Shown one piece after another: positions 1 through 7,455 of a stretch of 64,000 nucleotides of DNA (position 1 is its first letter; every line of letters starts with the position of its first letter). The position numbers and the translations under genes are program-made. Location: positions 10,055 through 74,054 of the forward strand of contig JAEWPQ010000202.1 in assembly GCA_023460575.1 (NCBI GenBank), in the 5' to 3' direction. The notes beneath the pieces were generated by a model. That model did no database searches. It was given only the letters and a program-made list of their open reading frames with translations, and was not told the origin of the DNA. Source of the DNA: Bacillota bacterium. GTDB taxonomy: Bacteria; Bacillota; Clostridia; Lachnospirales; Lachnospiraceae.

Positions 1-1681
1 TAACACCCCCGGTTTCTTCCCCTTCAATGCCAAGACGTCTGCCTCCCTGTGCGCCTATTGCCAGATAAAAGGCTTCATATCCTTCTTCCCGGAGTTTATT
101 AAGCGTAATATCTTTTCCAACTTCAATTCCGGTTTTAAAGGTAACGCCCATCTCCCGAAGGACGTCTATTTCAGCATTCAGAACCTCTTTTTCCAGGCGG
201 AAGGAAGGAATGCCAAGAGTAAGCATACCACCCAGTTTCTCTTCTTTTTCAAAAACAGTTACCTGATAACCGTCAATCGCCAGGTAATACGCACAGGAAA
301 GACCGGAAGGACCGGAACCCACCACAGCAATTTTATTTCCAAGATTATAACGCATAGGAGGGATATAGCGGACAGTTGCATCCAGCTCTTTATCCGCAAT
401 AAATCTTTTGATTTCATCGATGGAAACCGGTTCATCAATGTCTCCGCGGGTGCACTCACTTTCACAGCCATGAGGGCAGATCCGACCACAGACAGCAGGA
501 AAAGGGTTTTCTTTTTTTATCAATTCTAACGCTTCACGGTAACGGCCGGAAGCAGCAAGCTTTATGTAGCCCTGTACGGATATATGTGCGGGACAGGCTG
601 TTTTACAGGGAGATGTTCCTTCTTTGGCAACATCTTTACGGTTTACCCGGTAATCCACATTCCAGTTGCTTTCTTTCCAGATATGGTCGCGGGCGGTAGG
701 TTCTGCCTTTATGGTGACAGGTGTTTTGGAACAGAGCTTTTGTCCAAGTGTTAACGCATTCACCGGGCAGTTTTCCACACACTGTCCGCAGGCCACACAG
801 TTTTCCTTTTTTACTTTGGCTGTAAAATTGGACCGTATGGAATCAGGAGTATTAAAAAGTGTTGCAAGGCGGAGGGAAAAACAGGAACAGCCACAGCAGT
901 TACAGATTGCCGCTGATTCACCAAGACCGTCGGTATGGGGCATTTCATGCATCAGTCCGTTATTTTCTGCAAACTTAATAATCTCTTTTGCTTCTTCTCG
1001 GGTAATCTGGCGCCCTCTGCCTGTCTTTATATAATATTCGGCACCTTCCCCCATCTGGATGCAGATGTCTTTTTCCAGATGACCGCAGCCCTCATCAATG
1101 ACACGGCGCGACTGACGGCAGGAGCAGTCAGATACGGAGAATGTATCATATTTATCCAGGTAATAGGAAAGATGTTCCCAGGGTTTCGTGCCGGGAATAT
1201 CCCTGATGGCCTCTTCTACAGGAATAACACGCATCATGGCCATACCCTGCGGAAATTTAGCAGCCATGGGTGCAAGACGCAGTCTGGTATATTCTTCAAA
1301 TGCTTTTCCGATTTCAGGATGCTCGTTTAACTGTTCCCGGTTATTTACCATCATTTCCAGCATACCGGGGGCAAAGATATTCACAAAAAAACGTTCTTTG
1401 TGATCTTCTTTATCTTTCCATACTTTGACTACACCGGTGTAAGCCAGCTGCTCTAAGAGGACCTTCGTCTCTTTTTTACTTTTTCCGAAGCGTTTTGCCA
1501 CATATTCAAAGGTACGCGGCTTGCGCAGCCCGATTATCATGGCAATATCAGCCATGTCATCGGTTACGACGCAGTCCAGTGCATAGTATTCGGGAGAATA
1601 TTCATCAATTTTATTCATGACTCCTGCAATACCGCCTACCATTTTAGCCAGCTTTACTATTTTAGGTCTTAATTCACTCAT
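1..1681 (-). CDS. FAD-dependent oxidoreductase with 4Fe-4S domains (3' end beyond window)
   Basis: The frame is open from ATG at 1681 down to base 1, so the C-terminus lies outside the window. About 560 residues are visible. The N-terminal third carries a CSCRQ motif and CNCCGCSC and CVACGQCVENCP clusters, the last a ferredoxin-type 4Fe-4S motif. Next comes a GltD/NfnB-like part with CKTACPAHI and CGRICPHGCESEC, then a Rossmann FAD site, VVGSGPSGLSCAYY, followed by an FEKEEKLGGM-like segment. This architecture is that of GltD/NfnB-like pyridine nucleotide oxidoreductases with an added iron-sulfur N-terminus, probably cytoplasmic and moving electrons between NAD(P)H and ferredoxin. The substrate is unknown. 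It lies 70 bp downstream of hypB on the same strand, so the two are probably co-transcribed. Confidence 0.8.
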   Translation of the reverse strand, partial: MSELRPKIVKLAKMVGGIAGVMNKIDEYSPEYYALDCVVTDDMADIAMIIGLRKPRTFEYVAKRFGKSKKETKVLLEQLAYTGVVKVWKDKEDHKERFFVNIFAPGMLEMMVNNREQLNEHPEIGKAFEEYTRLRLAPMAAKFPQGMAMMRVIPVEEAIRDIPGTKPWEHLSYYLDKYDTFSVSDCSCRQSRRVIDEGCGHLEKDICIQMGEGAEYYIKTGRGRQITREEAKEIIKFAENNGLMHEMPHTDGLGESAAICNCCGCSCFSLRLATLFNTPDSIRSNFTAKVKKENCVACGQCVENCPVNALTLGQKLCSKTPVTIKAEPTARDHIWKESNWNVDYRVNRKDVAKEGTSPCKTACPAHISVQGYIKLAASGRYREALELIKKENPFPAVCGRICPHGCESECTRGDIDEPVSIDEIKRFIADKELDATVRYIPPMRYNLGNKIAVVGSGPSGLSCAYYLAIDGYQVTVFEKEEKLGGMLTLGIPSFRLEKEVLNAEIDVLREMGVTFKTGIEVGKDITLNKLREEGYEAFYLAIGAQGGRRLGIEGEETGGV

Positions 1682-1751
1682 TGTTCCCTCTCCCGCGCCT
1701 GTTTCGCGCGTTTAGAATTTATCAGATATCTTTTAAGATCGTTTCTTTTTG

Positions 1752-2420
1752 TTATTCACGCCAGGCTTTTACTGCATTGCCAAGCCAGTCGGTCCATTCC
1801 TTTATCCCTTCCTCTTTCAGTGCACTGATGGGAATAATAACTGCGTTTGGATTACGGAGACGTATATTTGCTTTGCATTTTTCCAGATCAAAATTAAAGT
1901 ATGGCAATACATCCATCTTGTTGATCAGAACCACATCACAGATAGAAAACATCAGCGGGTATTTCAGGGGCTTATCGTCTCCTTCCGGTACAGAGAGAAT
2001 CATGGCATTTTTTACAGCACCGGTATCAAATTCGGCAGGGCAGACTAAGTTGCCCACATTTTCCAATATAACAAGGTCAAGGCCCGCCGGATCAAGCCCC
2101 TCCAGTCCCTGACGTGTCATTTCCGCATCCAGATGGCACATACCGCCTGTATGAAGCTGAATGGCTTTTGCACCTGTCTGGGAAATGGTACGGGCATCCA
2201 CATCAGAATCAATATCTGCCTCCATAACACCGATATGCAGTTCATCTTTTAAGGCATTAATTGTACGGACGAGAGTGGTTGTCTTACCTGCTCCGGGACT
2301 CGACATCAGATTAAGAAGAAATACCTTCTTATCCTTTAATTCTTCCCGAAGCTTTTCAGCCTGTATGTTGTTGTCAGCAAAGACACTTGTTTTTATCTCA
2401 AGAATTTTAAAATCTTTCAT
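1752..2420 (-). CDS. hypB: Hydrogenase/urease nickel incorporation GTPase HypB
   Basis: This 222-residue protein is a SIMIBI-class GTPase that delivers nickel during [NiFe]-hydrogenase (and sometimes other Ni-enzyme) maturation. A P-loop SSPGAGKTT lies near residue 40, followed by EADIDSDVDA, LDLVILENVGNLVCPAEFD and the guanine motif INKMD. ATG at 2420 is chosen because AAGGAG sits 8 nt upstream; an earlier in-frame start has no such site. No His-rich N-terminal nickel-storage stretch is visible. No hypA or [NiFe]-hydrogenase gene is seen nearby; the only hydrogenase in the window is the nickel-free HndD, so its client must be elsewhere. It is probably in an operon with the downstream oxidoreductase. 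Confidence 0.88.
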   Translation of the reverse strand: MKDFKILEIKTSVFADNNIQAEKLREELKDKKVFLLNLMSSPGAGKTTTLVRTINALKDELHIGVMEADIDSDVDARTISQTGAKAIQLHTGGMCHLDAEMTRQGLEGLDPAGLDLVILENVGNLVCPAEFDTGAVKNAMILSVPEGDDKPLKYPLMFSICDVVLINKMDVLPYFNFDLEKCKANIRLRNPNAVIIPISALKEEGIKEWTDWLGNAVKAWRE

Positions 2421-2533
2421 GCGCTGCGCTCCTTCCTTAACATTCTGGTTCAGTCTAATAGTATTATTATAAAATATTCTCTGTGTACTGGCAATAATGC
2501 AAAAAATAACTGTCATTATCCCATAATTTTTTA

Positions 2534-2563
2534 TTGAATTTTAGTAAGAATATATGATAAAAT
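2534..2563 (+). promoter_or_regulatory. Promoter of the FadR-type regulator gene
   Basis: TTGAAT (2534-2539) and TAAAAT (2558-2563) are separated by 18 bp. The predicted transcription start falls near 2570, just before the palindrome at 2573-2589, which fits autorepression. This is inferred from sequence only. Confidence 0.55.
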
Positions 2564-2572
2564 AGTATCAAT

Positions 2573-2589
2573 CTCTGGTATGACCAGAG
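2573..2589. promoter_or_regulatory. FadR-type operator palindrome
   Basis: CTCTGGT-ATG-ACCAGAG is a perfect 7-bp inverted repeat with a 3-bp spacer. It contains the TGGTNNNACCA core typical of FadR-subfamily GntR regulators. It lies between the promoter and the start codon of the FadR-type gene at 2608, so it is probably an autoregulatory site that may also affect the divergent hypB promoter. Confidence 0.75.
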
Positions 2590-2607
2590 CCAGAACAAGG
2601 GGGAAAA

Positions 2608-3309
2608 ATGGAATTTCAGAAACTTAGCGCTTTAAGCTTAAAAGAAATGTTTATTCGTCAGATTCGTGACATGATTTTATCCGGACAAATGCCGGTTGGA
2701 AGCAGACTGCCTTCTGAAAGGGACATAGCAAGGCAGATGCAGGTGAGCCGCGCAGTCGTTAACAGCGGGTTTGCTGAACTTGAAAAGCAGGGGTTTCTGG
2801 AAGTGCATCCGAGGCAGGGGGTATTCGTGGCAGATTACGGCAGGAACGGTAACATTAATACCTTAAATGCCATTATGGAATATCACGGAGATACGCTTGG
2901 GCAGTCCGAAATTCACTCAATCATAGAAGTGCGGCGGGCGTTGGAACACCTGGCAACCGATTCGATTATAAAAAACTCATCAAATGAAGATATTCTGGGA
3001 TTGGAGGGATTATTAGAGGAGGTTGCTGCTGCAAAAAACATAGATAATACAGTTCTTGCCACCTTTTCTTTTCATCACAAACTTTCCGTTATAAGCGGAA
3101 ACAGTATTATACCGTTGATCTACATATCATTTAAACCTGTTGTAACACAGCTTTGGAAGCGATTTTGTATACGATACGGAAAAGAGGCGTTATACGACAG
3201 CGTGCTTTGTTTATATAAATGTATCAAAGAACGTGATGCCGGGGCAGCGAGGAGATGTACCGATAAACAGTTGGATGACGCACTAGAGGGCGGACATCAG
3301 ATTTATTAG
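2608..3309 (+). CDS. GntR-family (FadR subfamily) transcriptional regulator
   Basis: This 233-residue protein has an N-terminal GntR winged helix (residues about 10-75, with SRLPSERDIARQMQVSRAVV and a following wing QGFLEVHPRQGVFV). An all-helical FCD ligand-binding domain of about 140 residues follows, including IIEVRRALEHLA and FHHKL, whose His residues fit the usual metal or effector pocket. GGGGG precedes ATG 2608 at good spacing. It is divergent from hypB, and a perfect TGGTATGACCA operator lies in its own leader. The effector is unknown; FadR/FCD regulators usually respond to small organic acids. It may control the hypB/oxidoreductase operon. Confidence 0.85.
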   Translation: MEFQKLSALSLKEMFIRQIRDMILSGQMPVGSRLPSERDIARQMQVSRAVVNSGFAELEKQGFLEVHPRQGVFVADYGRNGNINTLNAIMEYHGDTLGQSEIHSIIEVRRALEHLATDSIIKNSSNEDILGLEGLLEEVAAAKNIDNTVLATFSFHHKLSVISGNSIIPLIYISFKPVVTQLWKRFCIRYGKEALYDSVLCLYKCIKERDAGAARRCTDKQLDDALEGGHQIY

Positions 3310-3480
3310 GGGACGTGTAATTGTATTTGTATTCTACCGTGGAGTATCATTCTTTAACTGTTTATCAATATCTTGTCCACCATCTGTACGCACATAAGCA
3401 ATACTTTTTATTTGATATGTGGTTTATATTTAAATGTTTAAAAGCAGTAAAAATACGCATTTAAAACAGCTAGCAATACA

Positions 3481-3510
3481 AAAGGCAGGATCGTAATGAT
3501 ACCTGCCTTT
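3481..3510. terminator. Bidirectional terminator hairpin
   Basis: AAAGGCAGG (3481-3489) and CCTGCCTTT (3502-3510) form a 9-bp stem with flanking A and T tracts. It lies 10 bp beyond the stop codon of the small minus-strand gene and also downstream of the FadR-type gene. The rest of 3310-3480 holds no convincing gene. Confidence 0.7.
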
Positions 3511-3519
3511 TATCATATT

Positions 3520-3741
3520 CTAAAGAGTGTTATTGTTAAAGCTGTTATTAATTATTATGATAATGTTATCATTGAAGTTATCTCTGAAGTTATCGCTGAA
3601 ATTATCGTTAAAGTTACCGTTAAAATCATCATCAGATTCCACTTCATTCGCTTCTCTGAATAAACGTTCGCACCATTCACGGTTTTCATCACGTTCAGAA
3701 AAGGAATTACGTCTACAGCAAACACATCTACAGCAACACAT
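3520..3741 (-). CDS. Small Cys-rich protein with an Asn/Asp/Phe repeat tail
   Basis: This 73-residue protein is not assigned to a family. It starts with a cysteine cluster (MCCCRCVCCRR), continues with a charged stretch, and ends in repeats of the form NF(N/S/R)DN between residues about 45 and 62, then a run of Ile and Asn. ATG 3741 is chosen because GGGAG lies 8 nt upstream. The matching DNA contains four near-identical 12-bp units (3574-3621), so the tail has grown by tandem duplication. A terminator follows directly. Small Cys-rich, Asn-rich proteins of this kind occur among spore-coat and exosporium components, but that role is only a guess here. Confidence 0.55.
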   Translation of the reverse strand: MCCCRCVCCRRNSFSERDENREWCERLFREANEVESDDDFNGNFNDNFSDNFRDNFNDNIIIIINNSFNNNTL

Positions 3742-3914
3742 AAATATGACTCCCTTCTTAATAGGATACACTATATATTATGCTGAAGTTAGACAAGTTG
3801 TTAAAATCGTTCCTTTTTCGTTTTAATAACAACTGATGGTATCGTTTTGAAATGAAACAGAAAGAAACTCATTAAACCCATCCATGTTATGCTGCCCGAT
3901 TTCTATTCATATAT

Positions 3915-4331
3915 TTACTTTTTCAGCCTGTTTTTTAAATCAATGATTTTGTTCTCAATTATCCCGATTATTTCCTCAAAAACAGCATCATCTTTCCCTG
4001 TGGGATCATCTAATCCCCAGTCCTCTCTCATTTTACAGGGAATAACAGGGCAATTGACATTGCAGCCCATAGTAATTACTACATCCGGACCCGGTATATT
4101 TTGAATTAACTTACTCTTCTGCGTTGCTTCCATATCAATCCCATATATCTTTTTCATTAATCTGACCGCGTCCTGATTGATCTGATCTTTTAACTCAGTT
4201 CCTGCCGAATGACTTTCAAATACATCGCTGGCGAGATGCTTTCCCAGCGCTTCAGCTATCTGACTCCGGCAGGAATTATGAACACAAACGAAGGCAACTT
4301 TCGGTTTATTATCTTTTTTCTTTTCACTCAT
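3915..4331 (-). CDS. arsC: Arsenate reductase, LMW-phosphatase type
   Basis: This 138-residue cytoplasmic enzyme reduces arsenate to arsenite for export by Acr3. The LMW-PTP loop VCVHNSCRSQIAEA near residues 15-28 holds the nucleophilic Cys. The second and third redox cysteines of the thioredoxin-coupled class lie in the TMGCNVNCPVIPC segment, and WGLDDPTGKDD supplies the general acid. The length matches the Bacillus/Staphylococcus class. ATG 4331 is preceded by a strong AGAGGTGATA site. The same frame stays open upstream to 4619 through an arsD/arsA remnant, so an N-terminally extended product is possible but less likely. It is the last gene of the minus-strand ars operon. Confidence 0.9.
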   Translation of the reverse strand: MSEKKKDNKPKVAFVCVHNSCRSQIAEALGKHLASDVFESHSAGTELKDQINQDAVRLMKKIYGIDMEATQKSKLIQNIPGPDVVITMGCNVNCPVIPCKMREDWGLDDPTGKDDAVFEEIIGIIENKIIDLKNRLKK

Positions 4332-4619
4332 TGTTATCACCTCTTTTTTTTTCAGCAAATACAGACTCTCATCTTTTATTTCGTCCGGTCTCCAGCTTAT
4401 CACTGCAAAATTTCCATTTGCATGCTCAGCCACCTGATTAATCCATTCAATTTCATTACTGGCTTTTGCTGACAGCAATTTATTCGTCGTACCGATTTCT
4501 CCATCCACAATAATAACTGGTAACCCTTCCACGCCTTTTTTACTGACAAAATCATTTACTGTTTTATTGACCACAAATTCCTGAGGGGCATTTGTAAGAT
4601 TAAACCGGTCAACATGCAC
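4332..4619 (-). pseudogene. Collapsed arsD-arsA remnant
   Basis: Ninety-six codons lie between the acr3 stop and arsC, in frame with both. Residues 3-45 (VDRFNLTNAPQEFV then EGLPVIIVDGE) resemble the middle of the arsenic metallochaperone ArsD. The ArsD N-terminus with its CysCys metal site is missing. Residues about 50-93 (SNEIEWINQVAEHANGNFAV, then ISWRPDEI) resemble the extreme C-terminus of the ArsA ATPase. The simplest reading is that a deletion fused ArsD to the tail of ArsA and removed the ATPase body. The only upstream start is GTG 4619, without a good ribosome site. The ArsA assignment is from memory of the family and needs alignment. Confidence 0.6.
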
Positions 4620-4634
4620 TCCGTTGTTCTTTAT

Positions 4635-5675
4635 TTAAAACCAATGAGCTGTCTTATTTGCTATCTTAACAAGGATTAACATAATCGGTACCTCAGTCAA
4701 AACACCGACTACAGTAGCAAGAGCTGCCGGAGAATCCATTCCGAACAGGGCAATCGCAACTGCAACTGCAAGTTCAAAGAAATTAGAAGCGCCTATCATA
4801 CCTGCCGGAGCAGCTATATTATGAGGAAGTTTAAACGCCTTTGCTGCCAGATACGCAATGAAGAAAATTAAAAATGTCTGTATGGTCAGCGGCACTGCTA
4901 TCAGTAATATGTGAAGTGGATTATTTAAAATTACATCACCCTGGAAGGAAAATAAAAGTATAAGCATCAATAATAAGCCGGCAATCGTTACCTGATCAAA
5001 CTTAGGCAGAAACTGGTTTTCAAAATATTCTCTTCCTTTTTTCTTACTGACATACATTCTTGTCAGCACACCTGCAGTTAAGGGTACCACAACAAATAAA
5101 ACAACTGATAAAACCAGAGTATCCCAGGGAACGGATACCTTACTCACTCCCAGTAAAAATTTAACTATAGGTACGAAAGCAATCAGAATAATTAAGTCAT
5201 TGGTTGCTACCTGCACAACTGTATAGGCGGGATTTCCTTTCGTCAGCTGGCTCCATACAAAAACCATCGCAGTACAAGGTGCTGCTCCTAATAAAACGGC
5301 ACCTGCTAAATATTCTTTTCCCAGATCTGCAGGTATCAATCCTTTAAATACGACATAGAAAAAGAAAGAAGCGATTCCAAACATAGTGAAGGGCTTAATC
5401 AGCCAGTTTGTAATCCAGGTTACATACAATCCTTTGGGATTTTTCCCCACATGTTTTACACTTTCAAAATCCACCTTCATCATCATTGGGTAAATCATAA
5501 CCCAGATCAATATTGCCGTAGGAATAGAAACATTAGCATATTCAAACTGACTGAAAAACCCAGGAACTGCCGGCAGAAACTTTCCGATCAATACACCAGT
5601 AATCATGCATAATGCTACCCATATGGTTAAATATCTTTGAAAAAAACCAATTTCTGCTGATTTCTCTTTATTCAT
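4635..5675 (-). CDS. acr3: Arsenite efflux transporter, Acr3 family
   Basis: This 346-residue integral membrane protein has ten predicted hydrophobic segments. Acr3 exports arsenite (and antimonite weakly) using the proton gradient. Recognisable family segments are YANVSIPTAILIWVMIYPMM in the N-terminal half, LGAAPCTAMVFVWSQLTKGN with the conserved functional Cys, and SNFFELAVAVAIALFG near the C-terminus. It begins 11 bp after the stop of an arsR gene and ends 15 bp before the arsD-arsA scar, so it is the core of the arsR-arsR-acr3-arsC operon. Confidence 0.93.
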   Translation of the reverse strand: MNKEKSAEIGFFQRYLTIWVALCMITGVLIGKFLPAVPGFFSQFEYANVSIPTAILIWVMIYPMMMKVDFESVKHVGKNPKGLYVTWITNWLIKPFTMFGIASFFFYVVFKGLIPADLGKEYLAGAVLLGAAPCTAMVFVWSQLTKGNPAYTVVQVATNDLIILIAFVPIVKFLLGVSKVSVPWDTLVLSVVLFVVVPLTAGVLTRMYVSKKKGREYFENQFLPKFDQVTIAGLLLMLILLFSFQGDVILNNPLHILLIAVPLTIQTFLIFFIAYLAAKAFKLPHNIAAPAGMIGASNFFELAVAVAIALFGMDSPAALATVVGVLTEVPIMLILVKIANKTAHWF

Positions 5676-5686
5676 TACGACTCTCC

Positions 5687-6034
5687 TTAATGTGTTATTT
5701 TTGAATTTGCACAGACATCAACGTTTTTATACTTTTCGCATTGTTTATGATCTGTCTCATAGGTTGGCAATTCAACGATCTTTTGCTGCAGATACTTCCA
5801 CAGGTTTTTATGTTCCTTCTTAAAACTATCGTTTATGCCAAAATATGCCCATTGTGCTTTTTTATAGCAATATAAAATCCCACAGTTTCTGAGTATTGTC
5901 AGATGCCTGGAAGCGTTTGACTGTGTCATATCCAGACAAACTTCAATCTCACAGACACACATTTCTCTTTCCATCAGCAAAGTCAGAATTCGCAGCCTGC
6001 TCTCTTCAGAAAGTGCTTTAAAAATATCAACCAT
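5687..6034 (-). CDS. arsR: ArsR-family metalloregulator, operon-proximal
   Basis: This 115-residue winged-helix repressor has the As(III)-binding Cys pair MCVCE in the alpha-3 helix (residues about 26-30) and a recognition helix SNASRHLTIL. Extra Cys residues in the tail (KQCEKYKNVDVC) could join the metal site. ArsR proteins leave DNA when arsenite binds. GGAGGGAGG lies just before ATG 6034. It is the first gene directly before acr3 (11 bp). The AT-rich leader contains a perfect GCATATATGC palindrome at 6069-6078 that may be part of an operator. Confidence 0.88.
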   Translation of the reverse strand: MVDIFKALSEESRLRILTLLMEREMCVCEIEVCLDMTQSNASRHLTILRNCGILYCYKKAQWAYFGINDSFKKEHKNLWKYLQQKIVELPTYETDHKQCEKYKNVDVCANSKITH

Positions 6035-6132
6035 AGTTCCCCTCCCTCCTCTTTAAATACTTATATGAGCATATATGCATATTCTATGCGCCGGATAATT
6101 ATATGTTTCAAGAATACGCTGTTTAAGCATGA

Positions 6133-6471
6133 TTAATCGCAATGTTTATCCGTTTTAGGGTATTTACAGATACAGTTTTCCTGTTCTGTAGTCATGTTAC
6201 ACCAGTAATTTTTTATAAGCTCAATTAACTGTGTATTATTGCTGTAATGCATCCAGGATCCTTCTTTACGGCTAATTACAAGTCCGCATTCTGTAAGTAT
6301 CCTCATATGATAAGATAATGTGGGCTGTGTGATCTCAAAACATTCCAGTATATCACATGCGCAAAGCTCACCGCAGGATAACATCTCTATGATTTTCAAC
6401 CTTGTAGCATCGCCTAATGCTTTAAATACCGGTGCATAGTCTGTATGCAGATCCATTCTGTTTCTCTCCAT
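6133..6471 (-). CDS. arsR: ArsR-family metalloregulator, second copy
   Basis: This 112-residue protein has an ELCACD metal-binding motif (residues about 34-39) and recognition helix QPTLSYHMRIL. A Cys-rich tail (ENCICKY, KHCD) offers further thiol ligands. It differs clearly from the arsR at 5687 in sequence and lies 98 bp upstream of it on the same strand. Two inverted repeats (6492-6507 and 6525-6544) in its 5' region are good candidate operators. Divergence between the two ArsR proteins suggests different inducers or a two-level circuit. Confidence 0.87.
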   Translation of the reverse strand: MERNRMDLHTDYAPVFKALGDATRLKIIEMLSCGELCACDILECFEITQPTLSYHMRILTECGLVISRKEGSWMHYSNNTQLIELIKNYWCNMTTEQENCICKYPKTDKHCD

Positions 6472-6491
6472 TCATATACTTCCATTCATGC

Positions 6492-6507
6492 ATAGATATT
6501 TATCTAT
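6492..6507. promoter_or_regulatory. ArsR-type operator candidate 1
   Basis: ATAGAT-ATTT-ATCTAT is a perfect 6-bp inverted repeat 21 bp upstream of the arsR start at 6471. The position and AT-rich dyad fit ArsR/SmtB operators. Confidence 0.5.
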
Positions 6508-6524
6508 ATCTTTATTATAAAAGC

Positions 6525-6544
6525 ATATTGATATTTGTCAATAT
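6525..6544. promoter_or_regulatory. ArsR-type operator candidate 2
   Basis: ATATTGA-TATTTG-TCAATAT is a perfect 7-bp inverted repeat 53 bp upstream of arsR at 6471. It lies at the 3' edge of the acetyltransferase remnant, consistent with a regulatory region left intact beside decayed genes. Confidence 0.5.
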
Positions 6545-6840
6545 ACTTTATGTAAATTCTCTCTGATAATTCCAGACTGTAAAGTCCAGTATCCATTTTC
6601 TTCGGATCTTCTGATTAACTCTTCCAAAAGTGCTGTACCAACTTTCTGGCCTTGAGACTGCTTACAGATATAGATGCTTACTTCTGCTACTCCTGAATAA
6701 ACGCACCGCCCGGAAACCGGAGATAAAGCTGCCCAGCCCAAAATCTTATCACCGCTTCTGACTACCAGCCGGCAGTTCTTACAGTGACCTTTATCCCACT
6801 CTTCCCAGCCTGGTGCCTCGCTTTGAAACGTAGCAATTTT
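6538..6840 (-). pseudogene. GNAT acetyltransferase remnant (ArsN/phosphinothricin-acetyltransferase-like)
   Basis: The frame encodes about 100 residues containing ATFQSEAPGWEEWDKGH, GWAALSPVSGRCVYSGVAEV, VSIYICKQSQGQKVGTALLE and WTLQSGI. These are hallmarks of the phosphinothricin/arsinothricin N-acetyltransferase group often found in ars loci. The first 40 or so residues are missing where it abuts the marR remnant. The protein breaks off after LQSGIIRENLHKVY instead of continuing through the usual C-terminal acetyl-CoA-binding part. It is therefore truncated at both ends and not functional. Confidence 0.72.
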
Positions 6841-7067
6841 AGTACGTAATCCTCTTCCACCAGATTATTGATGGTCCGGCTCATTGTACTTTTATCCAAT
6901 CCCAATAAGCGGGACAGATCAACTAATGAAATTTTTTCTTTACGGCTGATTTTAACAATCGCATGGCACTGTGTTAAACTAACACCGCAACAGGAAGCGT
7001 GGCTTTTTTCCAGAATTCCTAAATCCCTGACCAGTATATTTGCAACAGTTATTTTTATAATTTTATT
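6841..7067 (-). pseudogene. MarR-family regulator remnant
   Basis: The minus strand reads VRDLGILEKSHASCCGVSLT, QCHAIVKISRKEKISLVDLS and RLLGLDKSTMSRTINNLVEE, a clear MarR winged-helix N-terminal half with a Cys-Cys pair. No ATG or ribosome site is visible at its 5' end. The reading frame then runs into the acetyltransferase remnant in a different frame at about 6840. Such MarR genes often accompany ArsN-type acetyltransferases, so one deletion probably removed the 3' end of one gene and the 5' end of the next. Confidence 0.65.
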
Positions 7068-7111
7068 CTACAATGTATTGACTTTACTTCATATAAAGCA
7101 TATACTATGTT

Positions 7112-7131
7112 ACATCAAATTATTTTGATGT
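7112..7131. promoter_or_regulatory. Operator of the plus-strand arsR
   Basis: ACATCAAA-TTAT-TTTGATGT is a perfect 8-bp inverted repeat ending 11 bp before the start codon at 7143. A near copy occurs at 7493-7512 before the permease gene, which supports a shared ArsR operator. Confidence 0.7.
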
Positions 7132-7142
7132 GAGGTAAAAAT

Positions 7143-7454
7143 ATGGAACTCAGTCCTGAAAAAAACGCGAAAGTATTCAAAGCCTTTTGTGATGAAAAAC
7201 GGCTTATGATTTTAGAACTGCTGCGAAGCGGTGAAAAATGTGCCTGTGTTTTGATTGATAAGATGGATATTGGTCAGTCCGCCCTTTCCTATCACATGAA
7301 GATTTTATGCGATTCCGGAATTGTGGAAAGCAGACAGGAAGGAAAATGGACACATTATAAAATCAGTGAACAGGGAAGCAGAGATGCCATGCTCCTTTTA
7401 GAAGCAATAACCACTCCCAATCCGGCTGCAGAGGATAACGGCCGTAGTAAATAA
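7143..7454 (+). CDS. ArsR-family metalloregulator, third copy
   Basis: This 103-residue winged-helix protein has a KCACVL metal-binding motif near residue 33 and recognition helix QSALSYHMKIL. GAGG lies just upstream of ATG 7143. It heads a plus-strand cassette with an ArsP-like permease and a thioredoxin-fold protein. The two matching ACATCAA/TTGATRT palindromes before this gene and before the permease suggest that it represses both. The inducer is probably a trivalent arsenical, by analogy with arsR-arsP loci; another thiophilic metalloid is possible. Confidence 0.86.
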   Translation: MELSPEKNAKVFKAFCDEKRLMILELLRSGEKCACVLIDKMDIGQSALSYHMKILCDSGIVESRQEGKWTHYKISEQGSRDAMLLLEAITTPNPAAEDNGRSK

Positions 7455-7455
7455 C

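Noticed and set aside
3334..3412. Minus-strand frame reading SIAYVRTDGGQDIDKQLK, reminiscent of a serine resolvase N-terminus
   Set aside because: It is only about 25 codons, lacks the catalytic Ser in the expected place and has no continuation; too short to call a remnant.
3574..3621. Repeats as a possible CRISPR array
   Set aside because: Units are 12 bp, contiguous without spacers, and lie inside a coding frame; no cas genes are present.
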